Assembly (NCBI RefSeq): GCF_012911875.1
Contig: NZ_JAAXKZ010000010.1
Location: 22,116 to 86,115, forward strand
DNA from: Pseudonocardia bannensis
GTDB taxonomy: Bacteria > Actinomycetota > Actinomycetes > Mycobacteriales > Pseudonocardiaceae
Length of the DNA stretch: 64,000 nt
Reading direction: 5' to 3'
The notes under the pieces were generated by a model. It ran no database searches. It saw only the letters and a list, made by a program, of their open reading frames with translations, and was not told the origin of the DNA. The translations under genes and the position numbers were made by a program. Each line of letters opens with the position of its first letter. Position 1 is the stretch's first letter. Below, piece by piece: positions 33,566 to 42,061 of this stretch.

Positions 33566-34327
33566 TCAGCCGACCCGGGAGTCAGCGATCTCGTCCCCCT
33601 CCGGGTTCGCCGGGTCGGGGCCGGTGGACGCGCCGCCCTCGACGAGGATCTGACGTAGCCGGCCGAGCGCACGGTGCTGGGTCACCCGCACCGCGCCGGG
33701 CGTCGAGCGCACGGCCTGGGCGGTCTCCTCGGCGCTGAGCCCGACGGCCAGCCGCAGCACCAGCACCTCGCGCTGGCGCGGGGTGAGCCGGTGCAGCAGG
33801 TCGCCGAGCCGCTCGCTGAGCTCCACCGCGAGGATCCGGTGCTCCGGGCTGTCGTCGTTCAGCGCGGCATCGGGCACGTCGGCCACCGGTTCGGCACGGT
33901 TGCGGCCGATCGCCCGGAACGCGTCGGTCACCTTGTGCGCGGCGATGCCGTAGACGAAGGCGCGGAACGACAGACCCTTGACCGTGTAGGTGGGCAGCGC
34001 GCTGACCACGGCCAGGCAGATGTCCTGTGCGATGTCGTCGGCGGAACCCACCGCCGTCTCCTGGCGGCCCAGCCGGGCACGGCAGTAGCGGAGCACGAGC
34101 GGATGGATCTCGCCCAGCAGCCGGTCCCGGGCCCCCGGCCGGCCCTTCACGGCATCGCCGATGAGCTCCTCGAGCACGGAGACCTTCTCCGCCCCGGTCG
34201 CGGGCCCGGCGGCCGCCTCCGCGGCTCCTCCGGTCGCGCTTGCGGGGGAGGTGACTATCGTGATCGGCGTGGTGGCGGCGGCGCCGTCGGACATGATGTT
34301 GCCGGGTTCGCCGGCAGCGGCGGTCAT
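33566..34327 (-). CDS. ECF sigma factor of the SigD / ShbA group
   Basis: A 253-residue sigma factor. Region 2 is VLRYCRARLGRQETAVGSADDIAQDICLAVVSALPTY with FRAFVYGIAAHKVTDAFRA; region 4 is LTPRQREVLVLRLAVGLSAEETAQAVRSTPGAVRVTQHRAL. The pattern closely resembles mycobacterial SigD and Streptomyces ShbA, which drives the principal sigma gene hrdB; which of the two roles applies here is an inference. The first ~45 residues are a disordered Ala/Thr extension; a second ATG at 34294 could shorten it. No anti-sigma gene is adjacent. Confidence 0.85.
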   Translation of the reverse strand: MTAAAGEPGNIMSDGAAATTPITIVTSPASATGGAAEAAAGPATGAEKVSVLEELIGDAVKGRPGARDRLLGEIHPLVLRYCRARLGRQETAVGSADDIAQDICLAVVSALPTYTVKGLSFRAFVYGIAAHKVTDAFRAIGRNRAEPVADVPDAALNDDSPEHRILAVELSERLGDLLHRLTPRQREVLVLRLAVGLSAEETAQAVRSTPGAVRVTQHRALGRLRQILVEGGASTGPDPANPEGDEIADSRVG

Positions 34328-34671
34328 CGGCTCTCGGCCGCGAGGCCGTGATCAGCGGTGGCGTGCATCGTCGGGTTCCCCTCCCCATCACCGGCCGGTG
34401 CGCGCCGGTGTCATGCGCGGACGCAGACCGCTCATCGCCCCTGGTCTCGAGACGACTCGCGGTTGTCGTGCGGTCGTGCGCAGGAGACGCCGGACCGGCC
34501 GCGCGATACACGCTGACCCCGACGATCCGCGCGCGTGACATCCCCCGTTGCGGTCCGTTCTGCGCTGTGCCCGGCGCCGAGCGGACCGTTCATATTTCAA
34601 GTAAGCATTTTGGGTGACATCCAAGTTGGAGTCAAGGGCAACTTGGCCTTTTCCCAGCTACTCTGCGCTCG
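34328..34671. promoter_or_regulatory. Divergent region between sigma factor and TetR gene
   Basis: A 344 bp gap without a credible gene. The part next to the TetR gene (about 34585-34665) is markedly richer in A and T than its surroundings and carries the palindrome described separately. The sigma-factor promoter presumably lies near 34330-34400, but no clear -10/-35 pair was seen. Confidence 0.4.
34621..34646. promoter_or_regulatory. Palindromic operator candidate for the TetR regulator
   Basis: CCAAGTT and AACTTGG form a perfect seven-base inverted repeat with a 12-bp spacer, centred 38 bp upstream of the TetR start codon. TetR proteins typically bind such sites in their own promoter. A TACTCT element at 34659-34664 lies seven bases before the ATG, so transcription probably starts at or next to the start codon. 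Confidence 0.55.
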
Positions 34672-35364
34672 ATGACCCCGACCCCCGAGATCCGTTCGGA
34701 CGATCCCCGAGCCCGCGCCGCGCAGACCAAACGCGACCGGACACGGCGGGCTCTCCTCGACGCGGCCGACGCGGCCTTCGCGTCACGGGGTTGGCTGCGA
34801 ACCCGGGTCGAGGACATCGCCACCGCGGCCGGAGTCAGCGCCGCCACGGCGTACAACCACTTCCCGTCGAAGCATGTCCTCATAGGGCACGTCTATGCAC
34901 CGCTGATCAGCCCACTCGTCGTGCAGGCCGAACGGGACCGAGCGGCGGACCGTCCCGTCGTCGCGGCGCTGGCGGACCAGGTCAGAGCCCTTGCGCGGAC
35001 CAGCTGGCGCCACCATGGGCTCACTGCGGCGTTCTGCTCGGCCGTGCAGGACTACACGATCCGCGTCGAGGGTCCGCCCGACCCGGCCGACGACATGGAC
35101 CCCCGCAACGTCGCGCCCGTGCCCGCGACCATCCTCGGGCTCATCGAGGACGGCCAGAGCACCGGTCAGCTGCACCCGTATCCGCCGGCCCTGGAGATCA
35201 GCGGGGCCGTCGTGAACCTGCTGCTGCTGCGGGCGATCAACCGTCCGCACGAGCCCCACGAGCACACCGCGGAGCTGCTACTCACCGTGTTGTTCGGCTC
35301 GCTCCGGCCGGAGATCCTGGCGGCGAGCGGCCTCGAAGGGCGACCGTTCCGCGACGGCAACTGA
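34672..35364 (+). CDS. TetR-family transcriptional regulator
   Basis: A 230-residue repressor-type protein. The N-terminal HTH (about 20-70) reads RALLDAADAAFASRGWLRTRVEDIATAAGVSAATAYNHFPSK, a canonical TetR_N domain; the remaining helices form a ligand-binding domain with no recognisable specificity. There is no Shine-Dalgarno sequence, and a -10-like TACTCT sits seven bases before the ATG, so the mRNA is probably leaderless. The likely operator is at 34621-34646. Its targets may be the divergent sigma-factor gene or genes elsewhere; the downstream secreted protein has its own promoter. Confidence 0.85.
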   Translation: MTPTPEIRSDDPRARAAQTKRDRTRRALLDAADAAFASRGWLRTRVEDIATAAGVSAATAYNHFPSKHVLIGHVYAPLISPLVVQAERDRAADRPVVAALADQVRALARTSWRHHGLTAAFCSAVQDYTIRVEGPPDPADDMDPRNVAPVPATILGLIEDGQSTGQLHPYPPALEISGAVVNLLLLRAINRPHEPHEHTAELLLTVLFGSLRPEILAASGLEGRPFRDGN

Positions 35365-35384
35365 GCGCCGTTCACACCGAGCGT

Positions 35385-35430
35385 CAGCACTCGCCCACCA
35401 TGTGGTGACTCCGAACGGGTGGGCGTGCTG
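35385..35430 (+). terminator. Hairpin after the TetR gene
   Basis: CAGCACTCGCCCACC pairs with GGTGGGCGTGCTG across a short loop that itself contains CCACCATGTGG. It lies 20 bp after the TetR stop. There is a two-base bulge in the left arm and no U tract. Confidence 0.5.
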
Positions 35431-35459
35431 CACCGAGGTGCGGTTCGGACCACCGGATC

Positions 35460-35488
35460 TTGTCAGCACCGTGGCGCGCGCCTATCTC
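35460..35488 (+). promoter_or_regulatory. Leaderless promoter of the DNRLRE gene
   Basis: TTGTCA (35460-35465) and TATCTC (35483-35488) are separated by 17 bp, the ideal distance. The -10 element ends eight bases before ATG 35497 and there is no Shine-Dalgarno sequence, so the transcript should start at or within a base or two of the start codon. Confidence 0.6.
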
Positions 35489-35496
35489 TGACGATC

Positions 35497-36630
35497 ATGA
35501 GGCGAGGAATCGTGGCCGCCGCGCTCGGCGCGGTGCTGATGGTGACGGCGGCCCAGGGGGCCGCCGCGGCGGCGGAACCGGTCGGCGCCGCCGGGCCCGG
35601 GCCGCTGGTGGCGAACCGCACGGAGACCAGTGACACCGTGACGGGACCCGACGGCGTCCGCCGCGTCACCCTGTACTCCGGGCCGGTCCAGGTGCAGCGC
35701 GGCGCCGAGTGGGTGCCGGTCGACCTCACCCTGCGCACCGACCCGGACGGCCTCGTCCGCCCGGCCGCCGGCATCCACGACCTGGTACTCGGGCCGACCG
35801 GGCCCTCCGTGCGCTTCGCCGGCGGCGGCTCCGCGGCGCTCGACTGGCCCACCCCGCTGCCGGCCCCGGAGCTCGAGGGCAACCGGGCCGTGTACACACA
35901 GGTCCGACCGGGCTACGACCTGGTTGTCGAGGCGACCCGGGCCGGCTTCGTCGCGTCGGTGCACCGGTCCGGGCCCACCACGGCCCCGGCGCCGGCGCTC
36001 GCCCTGCGCGGCCGCGCCGAGGCCGTCCCCGGCGCCGGCCCGGCGTCCGGTACCCCGCTGTCCGGCTCGCTGGCCGAGCGGGAGACGGCGGCCGAGCGGG
36101 TGGTCGCCGCCGCACCCCCGGCCGGAGCGACCCCGGCGCCGTTCGACACCACCGTGCAGACGAACGTGCTCAACACCGACACCTCCGGCGACCCCGACCT
36201 GCGGCTGGGCAGCTACGACGGGACCGCGGTCGCGCGCAGCTACCTGACCTGGGACCTCGCCCCGGTGACCGGCCGGCCGATCACCGGGGCCGTCCTGCGA
36301 CTGCACCAGGACTGGTCCTCGTCGTGCCGCCCGGCGGCCTGGGAGGTGTGGTCCTCCCCCGTCGTCGGCCCGGCGACCCGGTGGGCCAACCAGCCCGCCG
36401 CCGATCGCGCGTGGGCCACGAGCACCGAGACCCGCGGCAACAACGCGTCCTGCGCAGCCGGGTGGACCGAGGTCGACGTCACCGAGCTCGTCCGGTCCTG
36501 GGCTGCGGCGAAGGCCGCGAACGGGACGATGCAGTTGCGGGCCGCCGACGAGACCGACCCGCTCGGCTGGAAGCGGTTCGGATCGGCCGAGGGTCCGAAC
36601 GTGCCGCAGTTGCAGGTCACGCTCGGCTGA
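35497..36630 (+). CDS. Secreted DNRLRE-domain protein
   Basis: A 377-residue exported protein. ATG 35497 begins a clear signal peptide (MRRGIVAAALGAVLMV, cleavage near AAAAAEP). The middle part (about 35-200) resembles the N-terminal beta-sandwich region found in large wall-associated actinobacterial proteins (VTLYSGPVQVQRGAEWVPVDLTL). The C-terminal domain (about 210-377; VNTDTSGDPDLRLGSYDG-like start, SYLTWDLAPV, RLHQDWSSSCRPAAWEVWS) is DNRLRE, a carbohydrate-associated beta-sandwich. The usual RHS or peptidase parts of larger relatives are absent. Its 3' end overlaps that of convergent rocD by 14 bp. Confidence 0.75.
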   Translation: MRRGIVAAALGAVLMVTAAQGAAAAAEPVGAAGPGPLVANRTETSDTVTGPDGVRRVTLYSGPVQVQRGAEWVPVDLTLRTDPDGLVRPAAGIHDLVLGPTGPSVRFAGGGSAALDWPTPLPAPELEGNRAVYTQVRPGYDLVVEATRAGFVASVHRSGPTTAPAPALALRGRAEAVPGAGPASGTPLSGSLAERETAAERVVAAAPPAGATPAPFDTTVQTNVLNTDTSGDPDLRLGSYDGTAVARSYLTWDLAPVTGRPITGAVLRLHQDWSSSCRPAAWEVWSSPVVGPATRWANQPAADRAWATSTETRGNNASCAAGWTEVDVTELVRSWAAAKAANGTMQLRAADETDPLGWKRFGSAEGPNVPQLQVTLG

Positions 36631-37891
36631 CCCGGCGCCGCAGGCCCGCGCCGCGCGGCCGGCGGAGGTCGGCGAGCACCGCCTCCAGGGCGTCCACCGC
36701 GACGCCGATCTCCTCGGCCGTGACGACCAGCGGCGGCGAAAGCCGGATCGTGGACCCGTGCGTGTCCTTGACCAGCACGCCGGCCCGGGCCAGCCGCTCG
36801 CACACCTCCCGGCCGCTCGCGAGCCGCGGGTCGATGTCGATCCCGGCCCACAGCCCGGTCCCGCGCACCGCCAGCACCCCGCGGCCGAGCGTGCGGGCCA
36901 ACCGGGCGTGCAGGACCGCACCCAGGGTTCGGGCCCGGGCGAGCAGCCCGCCGGGTCCGTCGTCTTCGAGCAGTTCGATCACGGCCCGGCCGACCGCACA
37001 GGCCAGCGGGTTGCCCCCGAACGTGCTGCCGTGCTGGCCGGGCCGCAGCACGCCGAGCACGTCGGCGTCGGCGACGACCGCGGACAACGGCGTGATCCCG
37101 CCGCCGAGCGCCTTGCCCAGCAGGTAGACGTCGGCGTCCGTACCCGCCGCGCGGGTGGCCAGCACGTGTCCGGTCCGGCCGAGCCCGGACTGCACCTCGT
37201 CGGCGACGAACAGCACGTTCGCCGTGGAGCAGATCTCCCGCACCGCGGGCAGGTAGCCCGCCGGCGGGACGACGACGCCCGCCTCGCCCTGGATCGGCTC
37301 GATGAGCACCGCGACGGTCTCGGGCGTGATCGCGGCCCGCAGCGCGTCGGGGTCGCCGTACGGGACCGCCGTGAACCCGGGCGTGAACGGGCCGAAGCCG
37401 CCGCGTGCCTCGGGGTCGGTGGAGAAGCTGACGATGCTGATCGTGCGGCCGTGGAACGCCCGCGCCGCGACGATGACGTGCGCCCGGTTCTCCGGCACGC
37501 CCTTGACCTCGTAGCCCCACTTCCGGGCGACCTTGAGCCCGGTCTCCACGGCCTCGGCGCCGGTGTTCATCGGCAGCACCATGTCCTTGCCGACGAGCTC
37601 GGCGACCTCGGCGCAGAACGGCCCGAGCTGGTCGTTGCCGAACGCCCGGCTGGTCAGCGTGACCCGGTCGAGCTGCCGGTGCGCGGCGGCGAGCAGCGCC
37701 GGGTGGCCGTGGCCGAAGTTCAGCGCCGAGTACCCGGCGAGGCAGTCGAGGTAGCGGCGCCCCTCGACGTCGGTCACCCACGCCCCGGCGCCCTCGGCGA
37801 TGACGACCGGAAGCGGGTGGTAGTTGTGCGCGGAGTGCTCGGCCATCAGCCGCTCGTGGCAAGTGGTCGGGCTGTCGGCGATGAGGGTCAT
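36617..37891 (-). CDS. rocD: Ornithine aminotransferase
   Basis: PLP enzyme converting ornithine and 2-oxoglutarate to glutamate semialdehyde and glutamate in arginine breakdown. The 424 residues of fold type I show NTGAEAVETGLKVARKW, AFHGRTISIVSFSTDP, the LFVADEVQSGLGRTG Asp, the PLP Lys in YLLGKALGGG and HGSTFGGNPLACAVG. ATG 37891 overlaps the stop of the DDAH-like gene (ATGA), giving translational coupling. A basic 12-residue tail extends past the usual end. Confidence 0.95.
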   Translation of the reverse strand: MTLIADSPTTCHERLMAEHSAHNYHPLPVVIAEGAGAWVTDVEGRRYLDCLAGYSALNFGHGHPALLAAAHRQLDRVTLTSRAFGNDQLGPFCAEVAELVGKDMVLPMNTGAEAVETGLKVARKWGYEVKGVPENRAHVIVAARAFHGRTISIVSFSTDPEARGGFGPFTPGFTAVPYGDPDALRAAITPETVAVLIEPIQGEAGVVVPPAGYLPAVREICSTANVLFVADEVQSGLGRTGHVLATRAAGTDADVYLLGKALGGGITPLSAVVADADVLGVLRPGQHGSTFGGNPLACAVGRAVIELLEDDGPGGLLARARTLGAVLHARLARTLGRGVLAVRGTGLWAGIDIDPRLASGREVCERLARAGVLVKDTHGSTIRLSPPLVVTAEEIGVAVDALEAVLADLRRPRGAGLRRRVSRA

Positions 37892-38367
37892 GCGCGCACC
37901 TCCAGCGTGCAGCACTCGGGTCCGCCGCCGCCTTTGAGCAGCTCGGACACGTCGACGGGAACGGGGACGACGCCACGGCCGGCGAGGGCCGCGGCCAACC
38001 GGGGGGCCTGGGCGGGGAGCACGGCGCGGGATGCGGCTGTGAACGCCTCGGGGAGGTAGGCGATCGTCGTGCTGTCGAGGACGGCGATCACCGTGTCGAG
38101 GTGGTGGTAGCGCGGGTCGACGAGTTCGAGGGTGACCACCGGCCTGCCGAGCACCCGGGCGGCCTCGACGTGCGCCCGCCGTTCGCCCTCGCCCTCGTCG
38201 ACGAACACGGGCTCGGTGACGCGGGGGAACCCGGCGGGCGCCCTCCACGGGTTGATGGCGTACTCGACCGCGAAGCACGTCGGCGGGCACATCAGGTGGT
38301 GCCGGCGGGTGGCGGTGCGCTCCGCAGGCGCCGCGGTGGCGAAGGATCTCGGCAGGACGGCCGTCAC
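37888..38367 (-). CDS. Shrunken dimethylarginine dimethylaminohydrolase-like protein
   Basis: Relatives of about 260-280 residues hydrolyse dimethylarginine or arginine-like compounds in the guanidino-modifying superfamily. This 159-residue frame keeps the N-terminus (HHLMCPPTCFAVEYAINPW), the catalytic His region (PRYHHLDT), the IAYLPEAF strand and the C-terminal Cys motif (GGGGPECCTLE). However, it lacks the FAANGA substrate region, most of what follows EGEG, and the DGRHVV strand: about three internal blocks, all lost in frame. I judge it inactive. The frame may be kept because its end overlaps and couples to rocD. Order: Lrp regulator, this gene, rocD. Confidence 0.65.
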   Translation of the reverse strand: MTAVLPRSFATAAPAERTATRRHHLMCPPTCFAVEYAINPWRAPAGFPRVTEPVFVDEGEGERRAHVEAARVLGRPVVTLELVDPRYHHLDTVIAVLDSTTIAYLPEAFTAASRAVLPAQAPRLAAALAGRGVVPVPVDVSELLKGGGGPECCTLEVRA

Positions 38368-38455
38368 GGGCTCGCTCCGGGGTGGGGGGTGCAGGGGCGC
38401 GACGTCGCGGCCCGGTCACCTTCCACGGTAGGAACACCCTGACGCAGCGACAATC

Positions 38456-38565
38456 GCGATCCATTGCGCGTCGACGACGATTCGTTGCGCGTCGGGTGGC
38501 CCCCGCGACGATTCGTTGCGAACGCGGACATGCCGCGACTCGCCCGCGGGAATGCGGCGACTCGC
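38456..38565. promoter_or_regulatory. Phased repeat array, probable Lrp-type operator
   Basis: GACGATTCGTTGCG occurs exactly twice (38476-38489 and 38507-38520), and a third, weaker copy ending ATTGCG sits at 38455-38468. The TTGCG cores are 21 and 31 bp apart, i.e. about two and three helical turns, so all face one side of the DNA. A separate GCGACTCGC pair (38535-38543, 38557-38565; 22 bp apart) follows. The array lies in the 203 bp between the Lrp gene and the ddaH-rocD start, fitting multi-site binding by the adjacent Lrp protein. Confidence 0.55.
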
Positions 38566-38570
38566 GGGGA

Positions 38571-39026
38571 TCAGGCGGGGAGCAGGCCCGCGGTACGGCG
38601 CAGCAGGGGCGACAGCACCAGAACCGATTTCGTCCGGGCCACGAACGGTTCGGCCCCGATCTGCTCGAGCACCTGCTCGAAGTGGCGCATGTCCGTGGCC
38701 AGGATCCGCAGCATCGCGTCCGCCTCGCCGGAGATCGTGCTGGCGTCGACCACCTCGGCGAAGCGGCCCACCGCCGCCCGGATCACCTCCGGGGGCGTGC
38801 TCGAGCGGCAGTACAGCTCGACGTACCCCTCGACGGTCCAGCCCAGCGCGCCCGGATCGAGCCGGACCGTGAACCCGGTGATCGCACCGCCCGCACGCAG
38901 CCGGTCGACCCGCCGCTTCACCGCCGACGCCGTCAGGCCGACCTTCGCGCCCAGCACGGCGTAGCTGCGCCGGGCGTCGTCCACCAGCAACGCGATGATC
39001 TGCTCGTCCACCCGGTCCAGTCGCAC
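38571..39026 (-). CDS. Lrp/AsnC-family regulator of arginine catabolism
   Basis: A 151-residue regulator with an N-terminal winged HTH (LDRVDEQIIALLVDDARRSYAVLGAKVGLTASAVKRRVDRLRAGGAI) and a C-terminal RAM/ligand domain (VEGYVELYCRSS to STISGEADAMLRILATD). It lies between divergent arcA and the ddaH-rocD pair and likely controls both in response to arginine or ornithine; that is inference from position. GTG 39026 is the only sensible start; a nearby ATG is out of frame. Confidence 0.88.
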   Translation of the reverse strand: MRLDRVDEQIIALLVDDARRSYAVLGAKVGLTASAVKRRVDRLRAGGAITGFTVRLDPGALGWTVEGYVELYCRSSTPPEVIRAAVGRFAEVVDASTISGEADAMLRILATDMRHFEQVLEQIGAEPFVARTKSVLVLSPLLRRTAGLLPA

Positions 39027-39084
39027 CCGCCCATCACACCACCAACCGACAGACAGGTGATGTTTCCAGGCGGAGGATGAGCCG

Positions 39085-40311
39085 ATGAGCCCGTACCGCG
39101 TGGACTCCGAGGTCGGCAGGCTCCGCCAGGTCATCCTGCACCGGCCCGGTCTCGAGCTGAAACGGCTGACCCCCGGCAACAAGGACCGGCTGCTGTTCGA
39201 CGACGTGCTGTGGGTGCACCGGGCCCAGGAGGAGCACGACCGGTTCGCCGCGGTGCTGCGTGAGCGCGGCGTGACCGTGCACCAGTTCGGCGACCTGCTG
39301 CGGCGCACCGTCGAGATCCCGGAGGCGAGGAAGTACATCCTGGACCGGATCTTCGACGACCGGGTGTACGGCCCGCTGGCCATCGACGCGTTGCGCAACG
39401 CCTTCGACGCCATGCACGGCGACACCCTGACCGAGCACCTGATCGGCGGCATCACCAAGCGCGAGGTGCTCGACCGCATCCCGGAGCCGCGCTCGATCGC
39501 CTTCCACGTGCTCGACCCCGACGACTTCGTCCTGGAGCCGCTGCCCAACCACCTCTACACCCGCGACACCTCGGCGTGGATCCACGGCGGCGTCGCGATC
39601 AACAGCATGAAGAAGAAGGCGCGCATGCGGGAGACGGTCCACTACGAGGCCGTCTACAAGTGGCACCCGCTGTTCGCCGACGCCCCGTTCGAGGTCTGGT
39701 CCGAGGGCTCGGTCAACGGGCCGGCGACCACCGAGGGCGGCGACATGCTCGTGCTCGGCGGCGGTGCGGTGCTGATCGGGATGAGTGAGCGCACGACCCC
39801 GCAGGGTGTCGAGCGCCTCGCCCGGCGGCTGTTCGCCGGCGGTGAGGTCGACCGGATCGTCGCGTTGCGGATGCCCGAGACGCGCGCGCTGATGCACCTC
39901 GACACGGTGATGACCATGGTCGATCCGGAGACGTTCACGAAGTACGCGGGCCTCGGGATGCTGCCGTCCTACACGGTGCGGCCCGGTGACACCGACAAGG
40001 AGATGCGGATGACCGATCATCCGCCCGAGGACATGCACACCGCGATCGCGGCCGCGCTGCGGCTGCCGGAGATCCGGGTGCTCACCGCCGAGCAGGACGT
40101 GCACGCCGCCGAGCGCGAGCAGTGGGACGACGGGTGCAACGTGCTCGCCGTCGAACCGGGTGTGGTCGTGACCTACGAGCGCAACGTCACCACGAACACC
40201 TACCTGCGCCACAACGGGATCGAGGTGCTGGAGATCCCGGGCGGCGAGCTCGGCCGCGGCCGCGGCGGCCCGCGCTGCATGAGCTGCCCGGTGCAGCGCG
40301 ACCCCGCCTGA
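39085..40311 (+). CDS. arcA: Arginine deiminase
   Basis: Converts arginine to citrulline and ammonia. The 408 residues show the family landmarks: [61 protein letters not shown] (catalytic Asp/His region) and the nucleophilic Cys in RCMSCPV about eight residues from the end. ATG 39085 has GGAGGATGAGCCG upstream. No ornithine carbamoyltransferase, carbamate kinase or antiporter is nearby, so this is not a classical energy-yielding ADI operon. Confidence 0.96.
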   Translation: MSPYRVDSEVGRLRQVILHRPGLELKRLTPGNKDRLLFDDVLWVHRAQEEHDRFAAVLRERGVTVHQFGDLLRRTVEIPEARKYILDRIFDDRVYGPLAIDALRNAFDAMHGDTLTEHLIGGITKREVLDRIPEPRSIAFHVLDPDDFVLEPLPNHLYTRDTSAWIHGGVAINSMKKKARMRETVHYEAVYKWHPLFADAPFEVWSEGSVNGPATTEGGDMLVLGGGAVLIGMSERTTPQGVERLARRLFAGGEVDRIVALRMPETRALMHLDTVMTMVDPETFTKYAGLGMLPSYTVRPGDTDKEMRMTDHPPEDMHTAIAAALRLPEIRVLTAEQDVHAAEREQWDDGCNVLAVEPGVVVTYERNVTTNTYLRHNGIEVLEIPGGELGRGRGGPRCMSCPVQRDPA

Positions 40312-40330
40312 CACCGGTGAGGGCCGCGGT

Positions 40331-41746
40331 CTACCGCTCCCCCCGCACCGCGCGGCGCAGCTTGGGCAGCCGCTCGGCCAGCACCCGTTCGGCCCCGTGC
40401 GTGGTCGGCCGGTAGTAGTCGCGGCCGACGAGCGCGTCGGGTGGGTACTGCTGGGCGAGCACGCCGTCCGCCGCGTCGTGCGGGTAGCGGTAACCGACCG
40501 CGTTGCCGAGCTTCTGCGCGCCGGCGTAGTGCCCGTCGCGCAGGTGCGGCGGCACGGCACCGACGGCCCCGGCCCGCACATCGGCCATCGCCTCGTCGAT
40601 CCCGACGATCACCGCGTTGGACTTCGGTGCGGTGGCCAGGTGCACGGTGGCCTGGGCCAGCGCGAGCCGGGCCTCCGGCATCCCGACGAGCTGGACGACC
40701 TGCGCGGCGGCCGTCGCGGCCTGCAGGGCGGTCGGGTCGGCCAGCCCGATGTCCTCGCTGGCGTGCACCATCAGCCGGCGGGCGATGAAACGCGGGTCCT
40801 CGCCCGCGACGATCATGCGGGCCAGGTAGTGCAACGCGGCGTCGGGATCGGAGCCGCGGATGGACTTGATGAACGCGCTGATCACGTCGTAGTGCTGGTC
40901 ACCGGCGCGGTCGTAACGCACCGCGACCTCGGTGACCGCGCGTTCCACGGCGGCCACGTCGATGACCGCGGGACCGCCGTCGCCCGGGTCCTGATCGGCG
41001 CGCCGATCCGACCGCTGATCGGACAGCGCACCGTCGGCCGCCGCCTCGAGCGCGGTGAGCGCACGCCGGGCGTCCCCGGCCGCCAGCCGCACGAGCGTGT
41101 CCTCCCCGTCCGGGGTCAGCGTCACCGCACCGTCGAGACCGCGCTGGTCGGCGACGGCGCGGCGCAGCAACTCGCGCAGCTCGCCCTCGTCGAGCGACTG
41201 CAGTTGCAGGACCAGCGAACGCGACAGCAGCGGAGACACGACGGAGAACGACGGGTTCTCCGTGGTCGCGGCGACCAGCAGCACGAGCCGGTCCTCGACC
41301 GCGCCCAGCAACGCGTCCTGCTGGGTCCTGGAGAACCGGTGCACCTCGTCGATGAACAGCACCGTCGGCCGGCCGTGCCGGTCGAGGCGGCGGCGCGCGT
41401 CCTCGATCACCGCGCGCAGCTCCTTCACCCCGGCCGACAGCGCCGAGAGCGCGACGAAGTGGCGGGCGCCCCCGTCGGCGCCGGCCATCAGCCGGGCGAG
41501 CGTGGTCTTGCCCGTCCCGGGCGGGCCGTAGAGCAGCACCGAGGCCGGCGCGCCGCCCTCGACGAGCCGGCGCAGCGGGGCGCCGGGGCGCAACAGGTGT
41601 CGCTGGCCGACGACCTCGTCCAGCGATCGTGGCCGCATCCGCACCGCCAGCGGTGCCGTGGCCGAGGGGCGCTCCGGGGTGCTCCCCGCGACGCCGTCCC
41701 CGGCCACCGGCGTGTCGTCGAGTTCGAACAGGCCGTCGGTGCTCAT
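40331..41746 (-). CDS. rarA: Replication-associated recombination protein RarA (MgsA)
   Basis: AAA+ clamp-loader-like ATPase acting at stalled forks. The 471 residues contain [35 protein letters not shown] (Walker B), [18 protein letters not shown] (sensor 1), and the C-terminal tetramerisation part with [27 protein letters not shown] polar insertion around residues 235-260 ([15 protein letters not shown]) is unusual but lies in a variable loop. ATG 41746 matches homologues starting before LFELDD; an earlier start at 41764 would add six residues. Confidence 0.94.
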   Translation of the reverse strand: MSTDGLFELDDTPVAGDGVAGSTPERPSATAPLAVRMRPRSLDEVVGQRHLLRPGAPLRRLVEGGAPASVLLYGPPGTGKTTLARLMAGADGGARHFVALSALSAGVKELRAVIEDARRRLDRHGRPTVLFIDEVHRFSRTQQDALLGAVEDRLVLLVAATTENPSFSVVSPLLSRSLVLQLQSLDEGELRELLRRAVADQRGLDGAVTLTPDGEDTLVRLAAGDARRALTALEAAADGALSDQRSDRRADQDPGDGGPAVIDVAAVERAVTEVAVRYDRAGDQHYDVISAFIKSIRGSDPDAALHYLARMIVAGEDPRFIARRLMVHASEDIGLADPTALQAATAAAQVVQLVGMPEARLALAQATVHLATAPKSNAVIVGIDEAMADVRAGAVGAVPPHLRDGHYAGAQKLGNAVGYRYPHDAADGVLAQQYPPDALVGRDYYRPTTHGAERVLAERLPKLRRAVRGER

Positions 41747-41893
41747 CGGTGCCCAGCCTGCCATCGAGGGCCGACAGGACCCGCATCGACGTGGAGCGAC
41801 GGATCCGCCGGGGTGGCTGCCGCGGCCGGCCGGGCGCGGTTCACGGGTAGGGCGTTCTGCGTGCGCCCGGTGTCGGGCCGGCCCGAGCCGGCA

Positions 41894-41961
41894 CCATGAT
41901 CACCGGAAACGGGGCAGGAGTTGCACCCGTGCAGGCCCTGTCCCGACACCGAAGATCATGG
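41894..41961. repeat. Long imperfect inverted repeat
   Basis: CCATGATCACCGGAAACGGG at the left and its imperfect reverse complement ending GAAGATCATGG at the right give 24-base arms with about six mismatches and a 20-base centre that itself holds CACCCGTGCAGG. The outermost eight bases, CCATGATC/GATCATGG, are perfect. It resembles a REP-like intergenic palindrome. Confidence 0.45.
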
Positions 41962-42061
41962 CTCGCGGGCGACCGCGCGAAAGTGGCCGGAGCGGGCTCG
42001 GTCACCGCGTACCCGGAACGGGCCCGCGGCCGGGGCGCGACGCCGGCCACGGGAACGCGAA

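Noticed and set aside
34388..34624. Possible small protein on the minus strand between the sigma factor and the TetR gene
   Set aside because: Composition is unlike neighbouring genes, no ribosome binding site and no recognisable family.
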